The position numbers and the translations under genes are program-made. Below, piece after piece: positions 33,296 to 41,355 of a DNA stretch of 64,000 bases. Origin of the DNA: Myxococcales bacterium (GTDB taxonomy: Bacteria > Myxococcota_A > Bradymonadia > UBA7976 > UBA1532); contig JACKDP010000008.1 in assembly GCA_020633435.1 (NCBI GenBank), forward strand, positions 372,001 through 436,000, written 5' to 3'. Under the pieces are notes generated by a model. It was given only the letters and a program-made list of their open reading frames with translations. It made no database searches and was not told where the DNA came from. Each line of letters begins with the position of its first letter. The first letter of the stretch is position 1.

Positions 33296-35965
33296 GTGAA
33301 GCACCTTCTCCTCTCGACGCTGACCGCCGCGCTCGCTCTCTTCGGCTGCGACGACGGCTCCTCGGCCGACCCCGGACCGGGCGACGCCGGCATCGGCGGC
33401 ATGGGCGGCGCTGGCGGCATGGGCGGCGCCGGCGGCATGGGCGGCGCTGGCGGCATGGGCGGCGCCGGCGGCATGATGGCGCCCGGCTCCACCCTGAGCG
33501 GCCGCATCGACGGCGACGGGGGGAACCAGTCCACCCGCGCCGGCGCCCGCAAGCAATCGGCGGGCATCGCCGCCGACGCCGTCGCGCTGATCACGGCGGA
33601 CGGCACCGAGGTGGCCACGGCCGCCGTGGCCGCGGACGGCCAGTTCACCTTCGAGGGCCTGGCCGACGTGGCCGCGCCCTACCTCGTCGAGGCGCGCGCC
33701 AACGGCAGCATGACCGGCCAGGTGCTCGGCCTCGTCGACATCACCGCCGAGAGCGGCGCGTTCGTCATGCCCATCAGCCCCGAGACGACGGCGGAGGTCA
33801 GCACCTGGCTGGCCCTCACCGCGCAGGGCGAGGCCGTCGACGCCACCGGCCTGGTGGCCGGCATCAGCCAGGAGCTCGCCGCCGAGGCCGGCGCGGGCCT
33901 GCACGCCGCCATCGAGGACGCGGGCGTGGCGTTCCGCGCCGCCCTGTCCGCCGAGGCGGGCACCACCATCACCGCCGAGGCCGTGCAGGCCGCCCGCCTG
34001 GAGGCCTTCGCCCACCTGACGGCCGCCCTGCACGCCGCCGCCGACGCCGAGGCCGAGGCCGACGCCTGGGCCGCCTGGTCCGCCGAGGCGGCCGCCGCCA
34101 TCGAGGCCGCCTTCGGGGTCGACAGCGACGCCTGCGCCGACGCCAGCGCCGCCGCCGGCTTCGCCCTCATCGCCGGCCTCCGCGGCGACGCCGGCATCGA
34201 CGCCGGGGTCGTCCTCGCCGCCCGCACCGCCGCCGAGGCCCGGGAGCGCGCCATGGACGACGCCGCCGAGGGCAACGCCGACGCCCAGATCCGCATCCAC
34301 GCCGCCTTCTCGGCCTTCTTCGCGGCCCTCGCCCAGGCCGACGGCCAGGAGCAGGTCGCCGAGGCGGCCGCCGGCCTGCGGACCGCCCTCACGGTCGGCA
34401 GTGACTCGGCGCTCTCGGCGCTGGTGAGCGCCCAGGGCGAGGGCCGCGCGGATCTGGCGCTGGCGGCCCAGGCCCTCGCGGGCGCCCAGGCGGGCCTCGA
34501 GAGCCGCCTGACCGCCCACATCGAGGGCGCCGCCGACGCGGCCGCCACCGGCGAGGCCGTCGTCGAGGCCCACGCCCGCCTCGAGGCCCTGGCCGACGCC
34601 CAGATCCGCAATGAAGACGCGGCCTTCGCCGAGGCCGTGGCCGCGCTGCTCGCCGGCTTCGCCTGCCCCTGCGACGCCGAGCCGGCCGAGGAGCCGCCCG
34701 TGATGGAGGGCGACGCCGGGGGCGCCTGGGACGACGCGGACTGGCAGGACGGCGCCGACGTGCCCCCCGCGCCTGCCCCCGAGCCGGCCGAGGGTTGCCG
34801 CCTGGTCATCCTCGACGCGGCCGGCCAGGTCGTCGCCGCGGTGGCCGGCGAGGCCAGCGCCGAGGGCTTCCAGATCGACCTGCCCGACGTCATCGCCGAG
34901 GGCCACGCCTTCATCCAGGTCCTCGCGGATGGCGAGGTGGTGGGCGCCCGCCGCGTCGAGGGCGACGTCGAGGACGGCGAGCGCCTGCCCGGCGTCACCG
35001 CCCAGTCGACCGTCGAGGCCGCCGTGGCTGCTCGCCTGCTGGCCGCGGGCGAGGCGGCGGACGGGGCCCTGATCATCCGCCTGGTGGACGGCGCCATCGC
35101 CGACGCCGCCCTCGCCGGCGGTGACGCCAGCCTCGACGCCCTCGCCGAGGCCATCCTGGCCGCCCAGATCGCCTGGTCGGACGCCCTGGGCGCCGACGTC
35201 GCCGTGATCGCCGCCGCGACGGCCGAGGCGCGGGCCGAGTTCGAGGACGCCCAGGTGGGCGGGGGCGAGGCCGCGGCCGACGCCACCGCGGCCTTCTACG
35301 CCGAGGTCGCCGCGACGCTGGCCGCCAACGCCGGCGCCGACGAAGAGGCCCAGGCGGACGCCATGGCCCGGGCCGCCGCCGCCTTCGAGGTGGTCCTGGA
35401 CGCCGCCGCCGGCGCCGAGTCCGACCTGGCCGTGGCCGGCGACGCCCGCGCCCAGATCGAGAACGCCATCACCACCGTGGCGGCACTGCAGGTGGCCGGC
35501 GAGCGGGCGGGCATGGACGGCGGCTTCGACGCCCGCCTGGACGCGGCGGTCGTGGCCCTCGTGCGGGCCACCAGCGGGTGCGCCGACGGCGACGCCGTGG
35601 CCGAGGCCGGCGCCGTCTTCGTGGCCTCCCTCCGCGGCGAGGCCGACAGCGCCCTGGCCGCCGAGCTGGGCGCCATCATCGCCCTGCGCCCGGCCCTCGA
35701 GGCCGCCATCGAGGCGGCCGCGCGGGCCGCGGGTGAGGCGATGGGGGCCGCCGAGGCCACCCTGGCCGCGAACATCCGCGCCGAGGGCGGGGCCTCCGCC
35801 GAGGGCGCCGCGAGCGGATCCCTGAACGCCTTCGCGGCCTTCGACGCCACCGCCGACGCCATCGCCGGCCTGCCCGGCCTGGCCGGCATCCCGGCCGAGC
35901 ACCTGGACCTGCTGGTCTCCATCCTCGCCCACGCCAGCGCCGGTCTCTACGACGGCCGCCTCTGA
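33296..35965 (+). CDS. Alanine-rich, internally duplicated lipoprotein
   Basis: An 889-residue lipoprotein: GTG start with GGAGG upstream, signal ending ALFGC (Cys18), a linker of GGMGGA repeats, then two related halves. Each half begins with a small beta domain (residues about 95-150 and 500-560; VALITADGTEVATAAVAADG and RLVILDAAGQVVAAVAG) and continues as a very Ala/Glu-rich helical domain of about 300 residues, with a shared block around ADASAAAGFALIAGLRGDAG and EAGAVFVASLRGEADSALAA. Antigen- or stalk-like surface function is plausible. No family is recognised. Stands alone between hairpin structures on both sides. Confidence 0.72.
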   Translation: MKHLLLSTLTAALALFGCDDGSSADPGPGDAGIGGMGGAGGMGGAGGMGGAGGMGGAGGMMAPGSTLSGRIDGDGGNQSTRAGARKQSAGIAADAVALITADGTEVATAAVAADGQFTFEGLADVAAPYLVEARANGSMTGQVLGLVDITAESGAFVMPISPETTAEVSTWLALTAQGEAVDATGLVAGISQELAAEAGAGLHAAIEDAGVAFRAALSAEAGTTITAEAVQAARLEAFAHLTAALHAAADAEAEADAWAAWSAEAAAAIEAAFGVDSDACADASAAAGFALIAGLRGDAGIDAGVVLAARTAAEARERAMDDAAEGNADAQIRIHAAFSAFFAALAQADGQEQVAEAAAGLRTALTVGSDSALSALVSAQGEGRADLALAAQALAGAQAGLESRLTAHIEGAADAAATGEAVVEAHARLEALADAQIRNEDAAFAEAVAALLAGFACPCDAEPAEEPPVMEGDAGGAWDDADWQDGADVPPAPAPEPAEGCRLVILDAAGQVVAAVAGEASAEGFQIDLPDVIAEGHAFIQVLADGEVVGARRVEGDVEDGERLPGVTAQSTVEAAVAARLLAAGEAADGALIIRLVDGAIADAALAGGDASLDALAEAILAAQIAWSDALGADVAVIAAATAEARAEFEDAQVGGGEAAADATAAFYAEVAATLAANAGADEEAQADAMARAAAAFEVVLDAAAGAESDLAVAGDARAQIENAITTVAALQVAGERAGMDGGFDARLDAAVVALVRATSGCADGDAVAEAGAVFVASLRGEADSALAAELGAIIALRPALEAAIEAAARAAGEAMGAAEATLAANIRAEGGASAEGAASGSLNAFAAFDATADAIAGLPGLAGIPAEHLDLLVSILAHASAGLYDGRL
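33395..33478 (+). repeat. 18-bp tandem repeat encoding GGMGGA
   Basis: About four and a half units of GGCGGCATGGGCGGCGCT/C inside the lipoprotein linker; the wobble base alternates between T and C, pointing to expansion by two-unit duplication. Confidence 0.85.
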
Positions 35966-36040
35966 GGCGGTGCGGCCGCGCCCCGCTTCCCAGGGACGCC
36001 GCCGCGAGCCCGCGCCGGCCCACGGGCCTCCCCACCAACT

Positions 36041-36070
36041 CGCCGGCGCGGGGTCCGCCCCGCGCCGGCG
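36041..36070 (+). terminator. Strong GC hairpin after the alanine-rich lipoprotein gene
   Basis: CGCCGGCGCGGGG (36041-36053), loop TCCG, CCCCGCGCCGGCG (36058-36070): a perfect 13-bp stem followed by CCTTCCTCTCCC. Located 75 nt after the preceding stop and about 90 nt before the HPF-like gene. Confidence 0.6.
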
Positions 36071-36159
36071 CCTTCCTCTCCCCCGCCCGCCTGCGACCTC
36101 CCCCCCGCCGGCGGAATCCACCTCCTGCACGCCGCCCCTGGCCAGAGGAGGAACCCCCC

Positions 36160-36486
36160 ATGAACATCGACGTGCGCTTCCGTGGCATCGAGCCGACCGC
36201 TCGCCTCATCGACCACGTCCACGCCCGCAGCCGACGCGCCTTCGCCCGCCGCACCGACCGCGCCTGGGACGCCCGCATCCACCTCGAAGACGTCAACGGC
36301 CCCCGCGGGGGCATCGACAAGCGGTGCGTCGTCCACCTGCGCGGCCCCGCCGTGGCCGTGGTCGCCGAGTCCCGCGCCGACGACGTCGAGGCCGCCCTCG
36401 ACGGCGCCCTCGCCTCCGCCGAGCGCCGCCTGGCGCGGGTGACCGGGCGCCAGCAGGCCCAGCGCCGCCCCGGCCGGGCCGGCTGA
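36160..36486 (+). CDS. HPF/RaiA-like ribosome hibernation factor
   Basis: A 108-residue protein of the short ribosome-associated (S30AE) fold: MNIDVRFRGIEPTARLIDHV, RRTDRAWDARIHLEDVNGPR and a central beta sheet followed by a helix (DDVEAALDGALASAERRL), ending in an Arg-rich tail. Members bind the small ribosomal subunit at the decoding centre and stop translation in dormant cells. AGAGGAGG lies 7 nt upstream of the ATG. Long-form C-terminal dimerisation domain is absent, so it would be the short HPF type. It precedes the metallophosphoesterase-protease fusion gene by 67 nt but probably has its own promoter. Confidence 0.75.
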   Translation: MNIDVRFRGIEPTARLIDHVHARSRRAFARRTDRAWDARIHLEDVNGPRGGIDKRCVVHLRGPAVAVVAESRADDVEAALDGALASAERRLARVTGRQQAQRRPGRAG

Positions 36487-36553
36487 TCCGCCGCGGGCTC
36501 AGGGCCCGCCGCCGCCCGTGGACGCCACCGCGGCGCCCTGCCATGCTGGCGCG

Positions 36554-39547
36554 ATGCGCACGCTGATCCTCGGCGACCTCCACCTGGGCGACGGCGGCCC
36601 CTGGGACCTCTTCGCGGGCCACCAGGCCCTGCCCGCCCTCCTGGAGAGCTGCACCACGCCGCCCACCCGCGTCATCCTGAACGGCGACGCCCTCGACTTC
36701 CTGCGGGCCGAGGCCCGGGTCACCGGCCTCGATCCCCAGCCCGCCGCCCGCCAGGCCGAGGCCATCGTCCGCCGCTGGCGCCCCGTCTTCCTGGCCCTCG
36801 GCCGCGTCCTCGATGGCGGCGGCGAGGTGGTCTTCCGCCTCGGCTCCCGCGACGCCCCGCTGGCCCTGGCCGCCGTGCAGGGGGTCATCCGCCGGGCCCT
36901 CGGCGATCGCCGCGGCGTGCGCTTCGAGCGCGGCGACCGCCCCGCCCTGCTGCGCTTCGGCACCGCCCGCGTGCTGGTGACCCACGGCGCCCACGCCGAT
37001 CCGCTGGAGCGCCTGGACTACCGCCGCCTCCCCGAAGATGGCGAATCTACACCGTTCTTCCGCCTCGGCCGCGGGGCCTGGCTCACCCGCAACGTGCTGC
37101 ACCCGCTGCTCGAGCAGGGCGTCGCCCTCGCCGGCCTCGTGGGCCCTGCCGCGGACCGGGGCGTCCTCGCGGCGGCCGCCGTCGCCCCCGCCGCCTTCGC
37201 CCGCGTCGTGGCCGAGCGCGGCCTCCGCATCCGCTGGGACGACCGCCCCGCCGAGCCCGATCCGGCCGACCTGACCCCCGTCATCGAGCGCCTGGACCTG
37301 GACGCCGTCGACCGCGCCGAGCTGCGCGAGGCCCTGGAGCGCGGCGGCCTCGGCACCGGCATCTCCGCCTGGCAGATCCGCGCCCTGCGGGCCTTCGCCG
37401 AGGTGCATGGCGCCGCGGAGGGTGGGGCCTTCGATCTGCGCCCCCTGCCCGACGACGCCCGCGAGGCCCGGCGCCTGCGCCGCATCCACGAGGCCGATGC
37501 CGTCGTCCTGGGCCACCGACACGCGGCCGCTTTCTTCAATGATGACGGCCTGTTGCATGTGAACGCCGGGGGCTGGCTGCCCCGCCTGCGGCTGCCCCCG
37601 CCCGACGCCGACGACGCCCGCTTCCGCGACCTGCTGGAGCTCTTGCAGGCCGATCCGCGCCTCGTCGCCGGCGCCCGGCGGCTGCGGGTGCCCGTCTTCA
37701 CGGCGGCGCTCGTCGAGCCCGAGGGCGAGGGCGCGGTGGCCAGCCTCGTCGCCTGGCGCGATGGCCGCCTGCAGGTCGTCGAGGCCGGCGGCGTCGCCTG
37801 CCGCAGCTTCGTGGGCACCGGCACCACGTCCTTCGCCGTGCGCACCCCCGAGGCCCGCCAGCGCTGCCGGCCCCTCCTGGCCACCGCCGACACCGGCGAT
37901 CCCCTGCTCGACGTCGGCCTCGCCCCCGAGCCGGGCCTGCTGTTCCCCGTGGCGCGCCACCCGAGCGGCTGGTCCCGCGCCCTCGGCGCCCCCGGCGATC
38001 CCCACGACCTCGCCGAGCAGCTCTGGGGCGTGGTCGTGGCGGCCGGTCGCTGGGGCGTCTACCGCGACGCCCTCGCCCCGCTCGTCGCCCTGCGCGAGGC
38101 GCAGATGGACGCCCACGCGCCCGTGCTGGAGGTGGATCCGGGGCTCGTGGCCGACGTGCCCGGGGCCGTCGCCTGGATGCGCGACGCCTGGCAGCAGCTC
38201 CCCGTCCACCGCCGGCCCGGCTACCTGCTGCTCCTCGGCGACCTGGACGAGCTGCCCCTCGCGCTGCAGCAGGTCCTCGGGAGCGCCTGCGCCGTGGGCC
38301 GCCTCGCCTTCACCGGCGCCGACGGCGCCCCCCGCCTCGACCAGTACCGCGCCTACGCCGACAAGGTGGTGCGCCACGCCTGGCACCCGCTGGCCGCCCG
38401 CCGCGTGCCGCTGCTGCTCCACATCGCCGAGGATGGCAGCCGCGCGGTGGACGCCGGCCTGCGCGCCCTCCTCGATCCCGGGGCCGGCGCCCTGGGGCGC
38501 GACTCGGCCCAGCCCTACGCCAGCGTGCAGCGCGTCGAGGCCGAGGGCCTGGTGCCCGACGCCGCGCCGCTCTTGCGCCAGGCCGACGCCGCGGCCGTCC
38601 TCTGGACGCTGGGGCACGCCATCGGGCCGCCGCCCGCGGGCTGGGATGGCGCCACGCGCCGGCGCCTCCAGGGCGCCATCTCGCTGGGCAACGGCGCCCT
38701 CCTCACCGCCGAGGCCGTCGCCCGCCGCCCCTTCCTGCCCGGCGGCATCTGGTTGCTGTTCGCGAGCTTCAGCGCGGCCACCCCCGCCGCGAGCGTCTAC
38801 ACCCCCTGGCTCGCCGGCCAGCCGGGCCCCGACGCCGCGCGCCTGCTGCAGGCCACCGCCGGCGCCCCGTTCGTGGCCGCGCTGCCCCAGGCCGCCCTGG
38901 CCAACCCCTTCGGCCCCCTCGCCGTCATCGGCCTCTGCGACCTGGCCTGGACGCCCGGCAGCCGCGTGGCGGTGACGGACGATCTCGCCTGGCACGAGCG
39001 CCTGACGCAGGTGCTCGCGGCCCTCGGCCCTGGCCCGCGCGGCCGCCACGAGCCGGGGCGCGTGGGCATGGCCCTGCTGCACCACGCCCGCGCCATCCCC
39101 GCCTACGAGGCCGCGCTGGCGGCCCACCGCACCGCGCCTGGCGGCACCGAGGAGCACGATCGCCAGGACGGCCTGCTCTGGCTCGCCCGCCAGGACCTCG
39201 ACTGCTACCTGCTGCTCGGCGATCCGGCCGCCCGGCTGCCCCTGGCCACCGTCGCCACCCAGGTGGAGCGCCGCCCGGACGAGGGCCGCGCCACCGTGCC
39301 CGAGGCCGCCCCCACCCCCGCCGAGCCGCTGCGCACCTGGCTGCACGCCCACGAGGACGCCCTGCTGCAGCGCGCCCGGGCCCTCGCCCTCGCGGCCCTC
39401 GCCGCCGAGGTCCCCGATCCCGAGGCCGCCTGGCAGCGGGCCCAGGCGCACCTGGCCGGCGAGGCCGTCGGCCGCACCGCCGCCTTGCACGCCGAGATCG
39501 CGCTGGCCGCCATCCGCCGGGGCCTGGGGCTGACCGTCGACGCCTGA
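36554..39547 (+). CDS. Metallophosphoesterase fused to a clan CD-like (gingipain/caspase-type) domain
   Basis: A 997-residue fusion. Residues 1-350 are a calcineurin-like metallophosphoesterase: GDLHLGD (D8, H10), NGDALD (D45), a GNHD position altered to GSRD (97-100), THGAHADP (H144) and LGHRH (H321, H323); it would hydrolyse a phosphodiester or phosphomonoester. Residues about 430-900 resemble C25/CHAT-type cysteine proteases: histidine in TLGHAIG (H688), the block GIWLLFASFSAATPA where the usual catalytic Cys is Ser738, and the family end LLLGDPAARL. A helical tail follows. ATG 36554 is chosen because the catalytic fold starts there. The KAP NTPase gene follows 48 nt later and is probably co-transcribed. 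Function is unknown. Confidence 0.75.
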   Translation: MRTLILGDLHLGDGGPWDLFAGHQALPALLESCTTPPTRVILNGDALDFLRAEARVTGLDPQPAARQAEAIVRRWRPVFLALGRVLDGGGEVVFRLGSRDAPLALAAVQGVIRRALGDRRGVRFERGDRPALLRFGTARVLVTHGAHADPLERLDYRRLPEDGESTPFFRLGRGAWLTRNVLHPLLEQGVALAGLVGPAADRGVLAAAAVAPAAFARVVAERGLRIRWDDRPAEPDPADLTPVIERLDLDAVDRAELREALERGGLGTGISAWQIRALRAFAEVHGAAEGGAFDLRPLPDDAREARRLRRIHEADAVVLGHRHAAAFFNDDGLLHVNAGGWLPRLRLPPPDADDARFRDLLELLQADPRLVAGARRLRVPVFTAALVEPEGEGAVASLVAWRDGRLQVVEAGGVACRSFVGTGTTSFAVRTPEARQRCRPLLATADTGDPLLDVGLAPEPGLLFPVARHPSGWSRALGAPGDPHDLAEQLWGVVVAAGRWGVYRDALAPLVALREAQMDAHAPVLEVDPGLVADVPGAVAWMRDAWQQLPVHRRPGYLLLLGDLDELPLALQQVLGSACAVGRLAFTGADGAPRLDQYRAYADKVVRHAWHPLAARRVPLLLHIAEDGSRAVDAGLRALLDPGAGALGRDSAQPYASVQRVEAEGLVPDAAPLLRQADAAAVLWTLGHAIGPPPAGWDGATRRRLQGAISLGNGALLTAEAVARRPFLPGGIWLLFASFSAATPAASVYTPWLAGQPGPDAARLLQATAGAPFVAALPQAALANPFGPLAVIGLCDLAWTPGSRVAVTDDLAWHERLTQVLAALGPGPRGRHEPGRVGMALLHHARAIPAYEAALAAHRTAPGGTEEHDRQDGLLWLARQDLDCYLLLGDPAARLPLATVATQVERRPDEGRATVPEAAPTPAEPLRTWLHAHEDALLQRARALALAALAAEVPDPEAAWQRAQAHLAGEAVGRTAALHAEIALAAIRRGLGLTVDA

Positions 39548-39595
39548 CGTGGCTTTGGGGCAGACCGTACCCCGGGCGCCGCCTACACTGCCGCC

Positions 39596-40981
39596 ATGGG
39601 CACCACACTCCTCGCCGACCACATCCGCCCCATCGGCCTCGCCGATCCCTTCGGCCAGAGGCCGGCCGCCGCGACGCTGCGCACCGCCGCCGAGAGCCTG
39701 CCCGCCCCGGGCTGCCTCGCCCTCTACGGCGGCTGGGGCGCGGGCAAGACGACGCTGCTGCGCGACCTGTACGAGGGCTGGGCCCCGGGCCGCCGCGTCT
39801 GGTTCGATCCCTGGCTCTACGAGCGCCGCCAGGACGTCCTCACCCCCCTGCTGACGGCCATCGTCGAGGCGACGACGGAGCAGCACCGCGGCGAAAAAGC
39901 CAATGAAATCCGAAAGAAGGCCGGCGCGCTCCTGCGGGTGCTGGCCACCCTGACGGCCCAGGCCGTCTGGGGCCGGCTCGTCGGTGGCGACTGGTCCAAG
40001 GCCCTGGAGAAGCTCGATCCGGTCAAGGACGGGCGGGAGGCCCTGGCGAAGCTCGGCCAGGTGCACGACGCCGTGCGCCACGCCCGGGACCGCTTCCGCG
40101 AGCTCGTCGAGGTGGTCTGCCCGGCCCCCACGGATCGCCTGCTCATCTGCCTCGACGACCTGGATCGCTGCCTGCCCGCCAGCGTGGTGCAGCTCATCGA
40201 GGCGGTGAAGCTGCTGCTCTGCGGCGCCGACAGCTACACCTTCGCGGGCGACGGCCCCGCCGTGCAGTGCCGGGCCGTCTTCGTGTTCGCCCTGGACCGG
40301 CAGATCGTGGGCGAGGCCATCCGCGATCAGTACCCCAAGGCCTCCCTCTACACGGGCGAGAACTACCTGGAGAAGATCTTCGACCTGTCCCTGGAGGCGC
40401 CGCCCATCACCCAGGTGCAGATCAAGGACTTCGTCCACCACCAGCTCGACGAGGCGGAGCGGGGCCGGCTCGCGCGGGCCTTCTCGGTGCGCGGGCAGCT
40501 CGACGTGGGGGACGGTCTCTCCCAGGTCCTGGCCACCGGGGCGTTCGCGAACCCCCGCGTGACCGTGCGCATCCTCAACCGCATCAAGCTCCTCCTGGCC
40601 GACGAGGCGCGGGTCGATCAGCTCGGCGCAGCCCTCGACAACGCAACGATGGCGAAGCGCTTCCTGGCCTGGGTGGCCGGCGTCGAGCGCTACCGGACGT
40701 TCCGCCACTTCTTCCGGCGCGCCTCGACGGAGGAGTTGAGGCTGCTGGGCGAGCACTGCCGCGGCCGGCTGGACGCCTACGCCAGCCAGAGCCCGCGTGA
40801 GGCCACGGCCGAGATCGTGGAGTTCATCCACACGCCCGGCTTCCTCGGCTTCGCCCAGGCCGTCGCCAGCGACACGTTCGACTTCGCCGCGCAGCGCACC
40901 TCCCTCGACGAGTGGAGCCCGGGTCAGCCGCTCAGCACCCTCACCCAGTTCGACGACCTCCTCCGCCGGGCCGGCCTGTAG
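39596..40981 (+). CDS. KAP-family P-loop NTPase
   Basis: A 461-residue NTPase with Walker A GGWGAGKT (45-52), the KAP signature VWFDPWLYER (68-77) and Walker B LLICLDDLDRC (182-192). In most KAP proteins the region between these motifs holds transmembrane helices; here it is a mildly hydrophobic stretch (KKAGALLRVLATLTAQAVWG), so membrane attachment is uncertain. The rest is helical, with ENYLEKIFDLSLEAPP and NPRVTVRILNRIK typical of the family's sensor regions. KAP NTPases occur in phage defence and other conflict systems as well as in membrane organisation. It lies 48 nt after the metallophosphoesterase-protease fusion and is likely its partner. Confidence 0.85.
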   Translation: MGTTLLADHIRPIGLADPFGQRPAAATLRTAAESLPAPGCLALYGGWGAGKTTLLRDLYEGWAPGRRVWFDPWLYERRQDVLTPLLTAIVEATTEQHRGEKANEIRKKAGALLRVLATLTAQAVWGRLVGGDWSKALEKLDPVKDGREALAKLGQVHDAVRHARDRFRELVEVVCPAPTDRLLICLDDLDRCLPASVVQLIEAVKLLLCGADSYTFAGDGPAVQCRAVFVFALDRQIVGEAIRDQYPKASLYTGENYLEKIFDLSLEAPPITQVQIKDFVHHQLDEAERGRLARAFSVRGQLDVGDGLSQVLATGAFANPRVTVRILNRIKLLLADEARVDQLGAALDNATMAKRFLAWVAGVERYRTFRHFFRRASTEELRLLGEHCRGRLDAYASQSPREATAEIVEFIHTPGFLGFAQAVASDTFDFAAQRTSLDEWSPGQPLSTLTQFDDLLRRAGL

Positions 40982-41040
40982 CCCGTCGTCAGATCCACCC
41001 CTCCCAGCGTCCGGTGACAGGTCTCAGCCTGGAGCCTGCC

Positions 41041-41355
41041 ATGTCCCCGACGCACCTGACGTTCGCCGCCCTGGCCGCCGTGAGCTGCCTGCCCGCCGAC
41101 GAGCAGCCCGCGGATCCCTGCGCCTTCGCCCCGCCCACCGTGGCGGTCGCGGAGGACACCGTCGACCGCCTGGAGGCGGCCCGCCAGCGAGCCTGCGCCA
41201 CGCCGGGCGTGGACCGCCGCTGCTGCCCCGCCCCCGACTCGCCGACCGCCGACGACGCGGCGTGCCCCGGGACACCGGCCCCGGACGCGGCTATGATGCC
41301 CCCCCATGCGCACCCTCCCCCTGCTGATGCTGGCCCTGCTGGTCGCCTGCGATGA
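41041..41355 (+). CDS. Possible small cysteine-rich lipoprotein
   Basis: A 104-residue reading frame with an N-terminal lipoprotein-like signal (MSPTHLTFAALAAVSC) and paired cysteines (VDRRCC). Its last 50 bp overlap the start of the beta-helix lipoprotein gene, which weakens the case. CAGCCTGGAGCC precedes the ATG. It may be a genuine small surface protein or chance reading. Confidence 0.4.
   Translation: MSPTHLTFAALAAVSCLPADEQPADPCAFAPPTVAVAEDTVDRLEAARQRACATPGVDRRCCPAPDSPTADDAACPGTPAPDAAMMPPHAHPPPADAGPAGRLR

Noticed and set aside
33101..36130. A 1009-residue minus-strand frame opposite the alanine-rich lipoprotein.
   Set aside because: Its glycine/valine-rich repeats are the reverse complement of the Ala/Glu codons; the plus strand has a ribosome site and a lipoprotein signal.
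36293..40831. A 1512-residue minus-strand open frame.
   Set aside because: It covers the phosphoesterase fusion and KAP genes on the other strand, shows no motif, and its composition follows the codon positions of the real genes.
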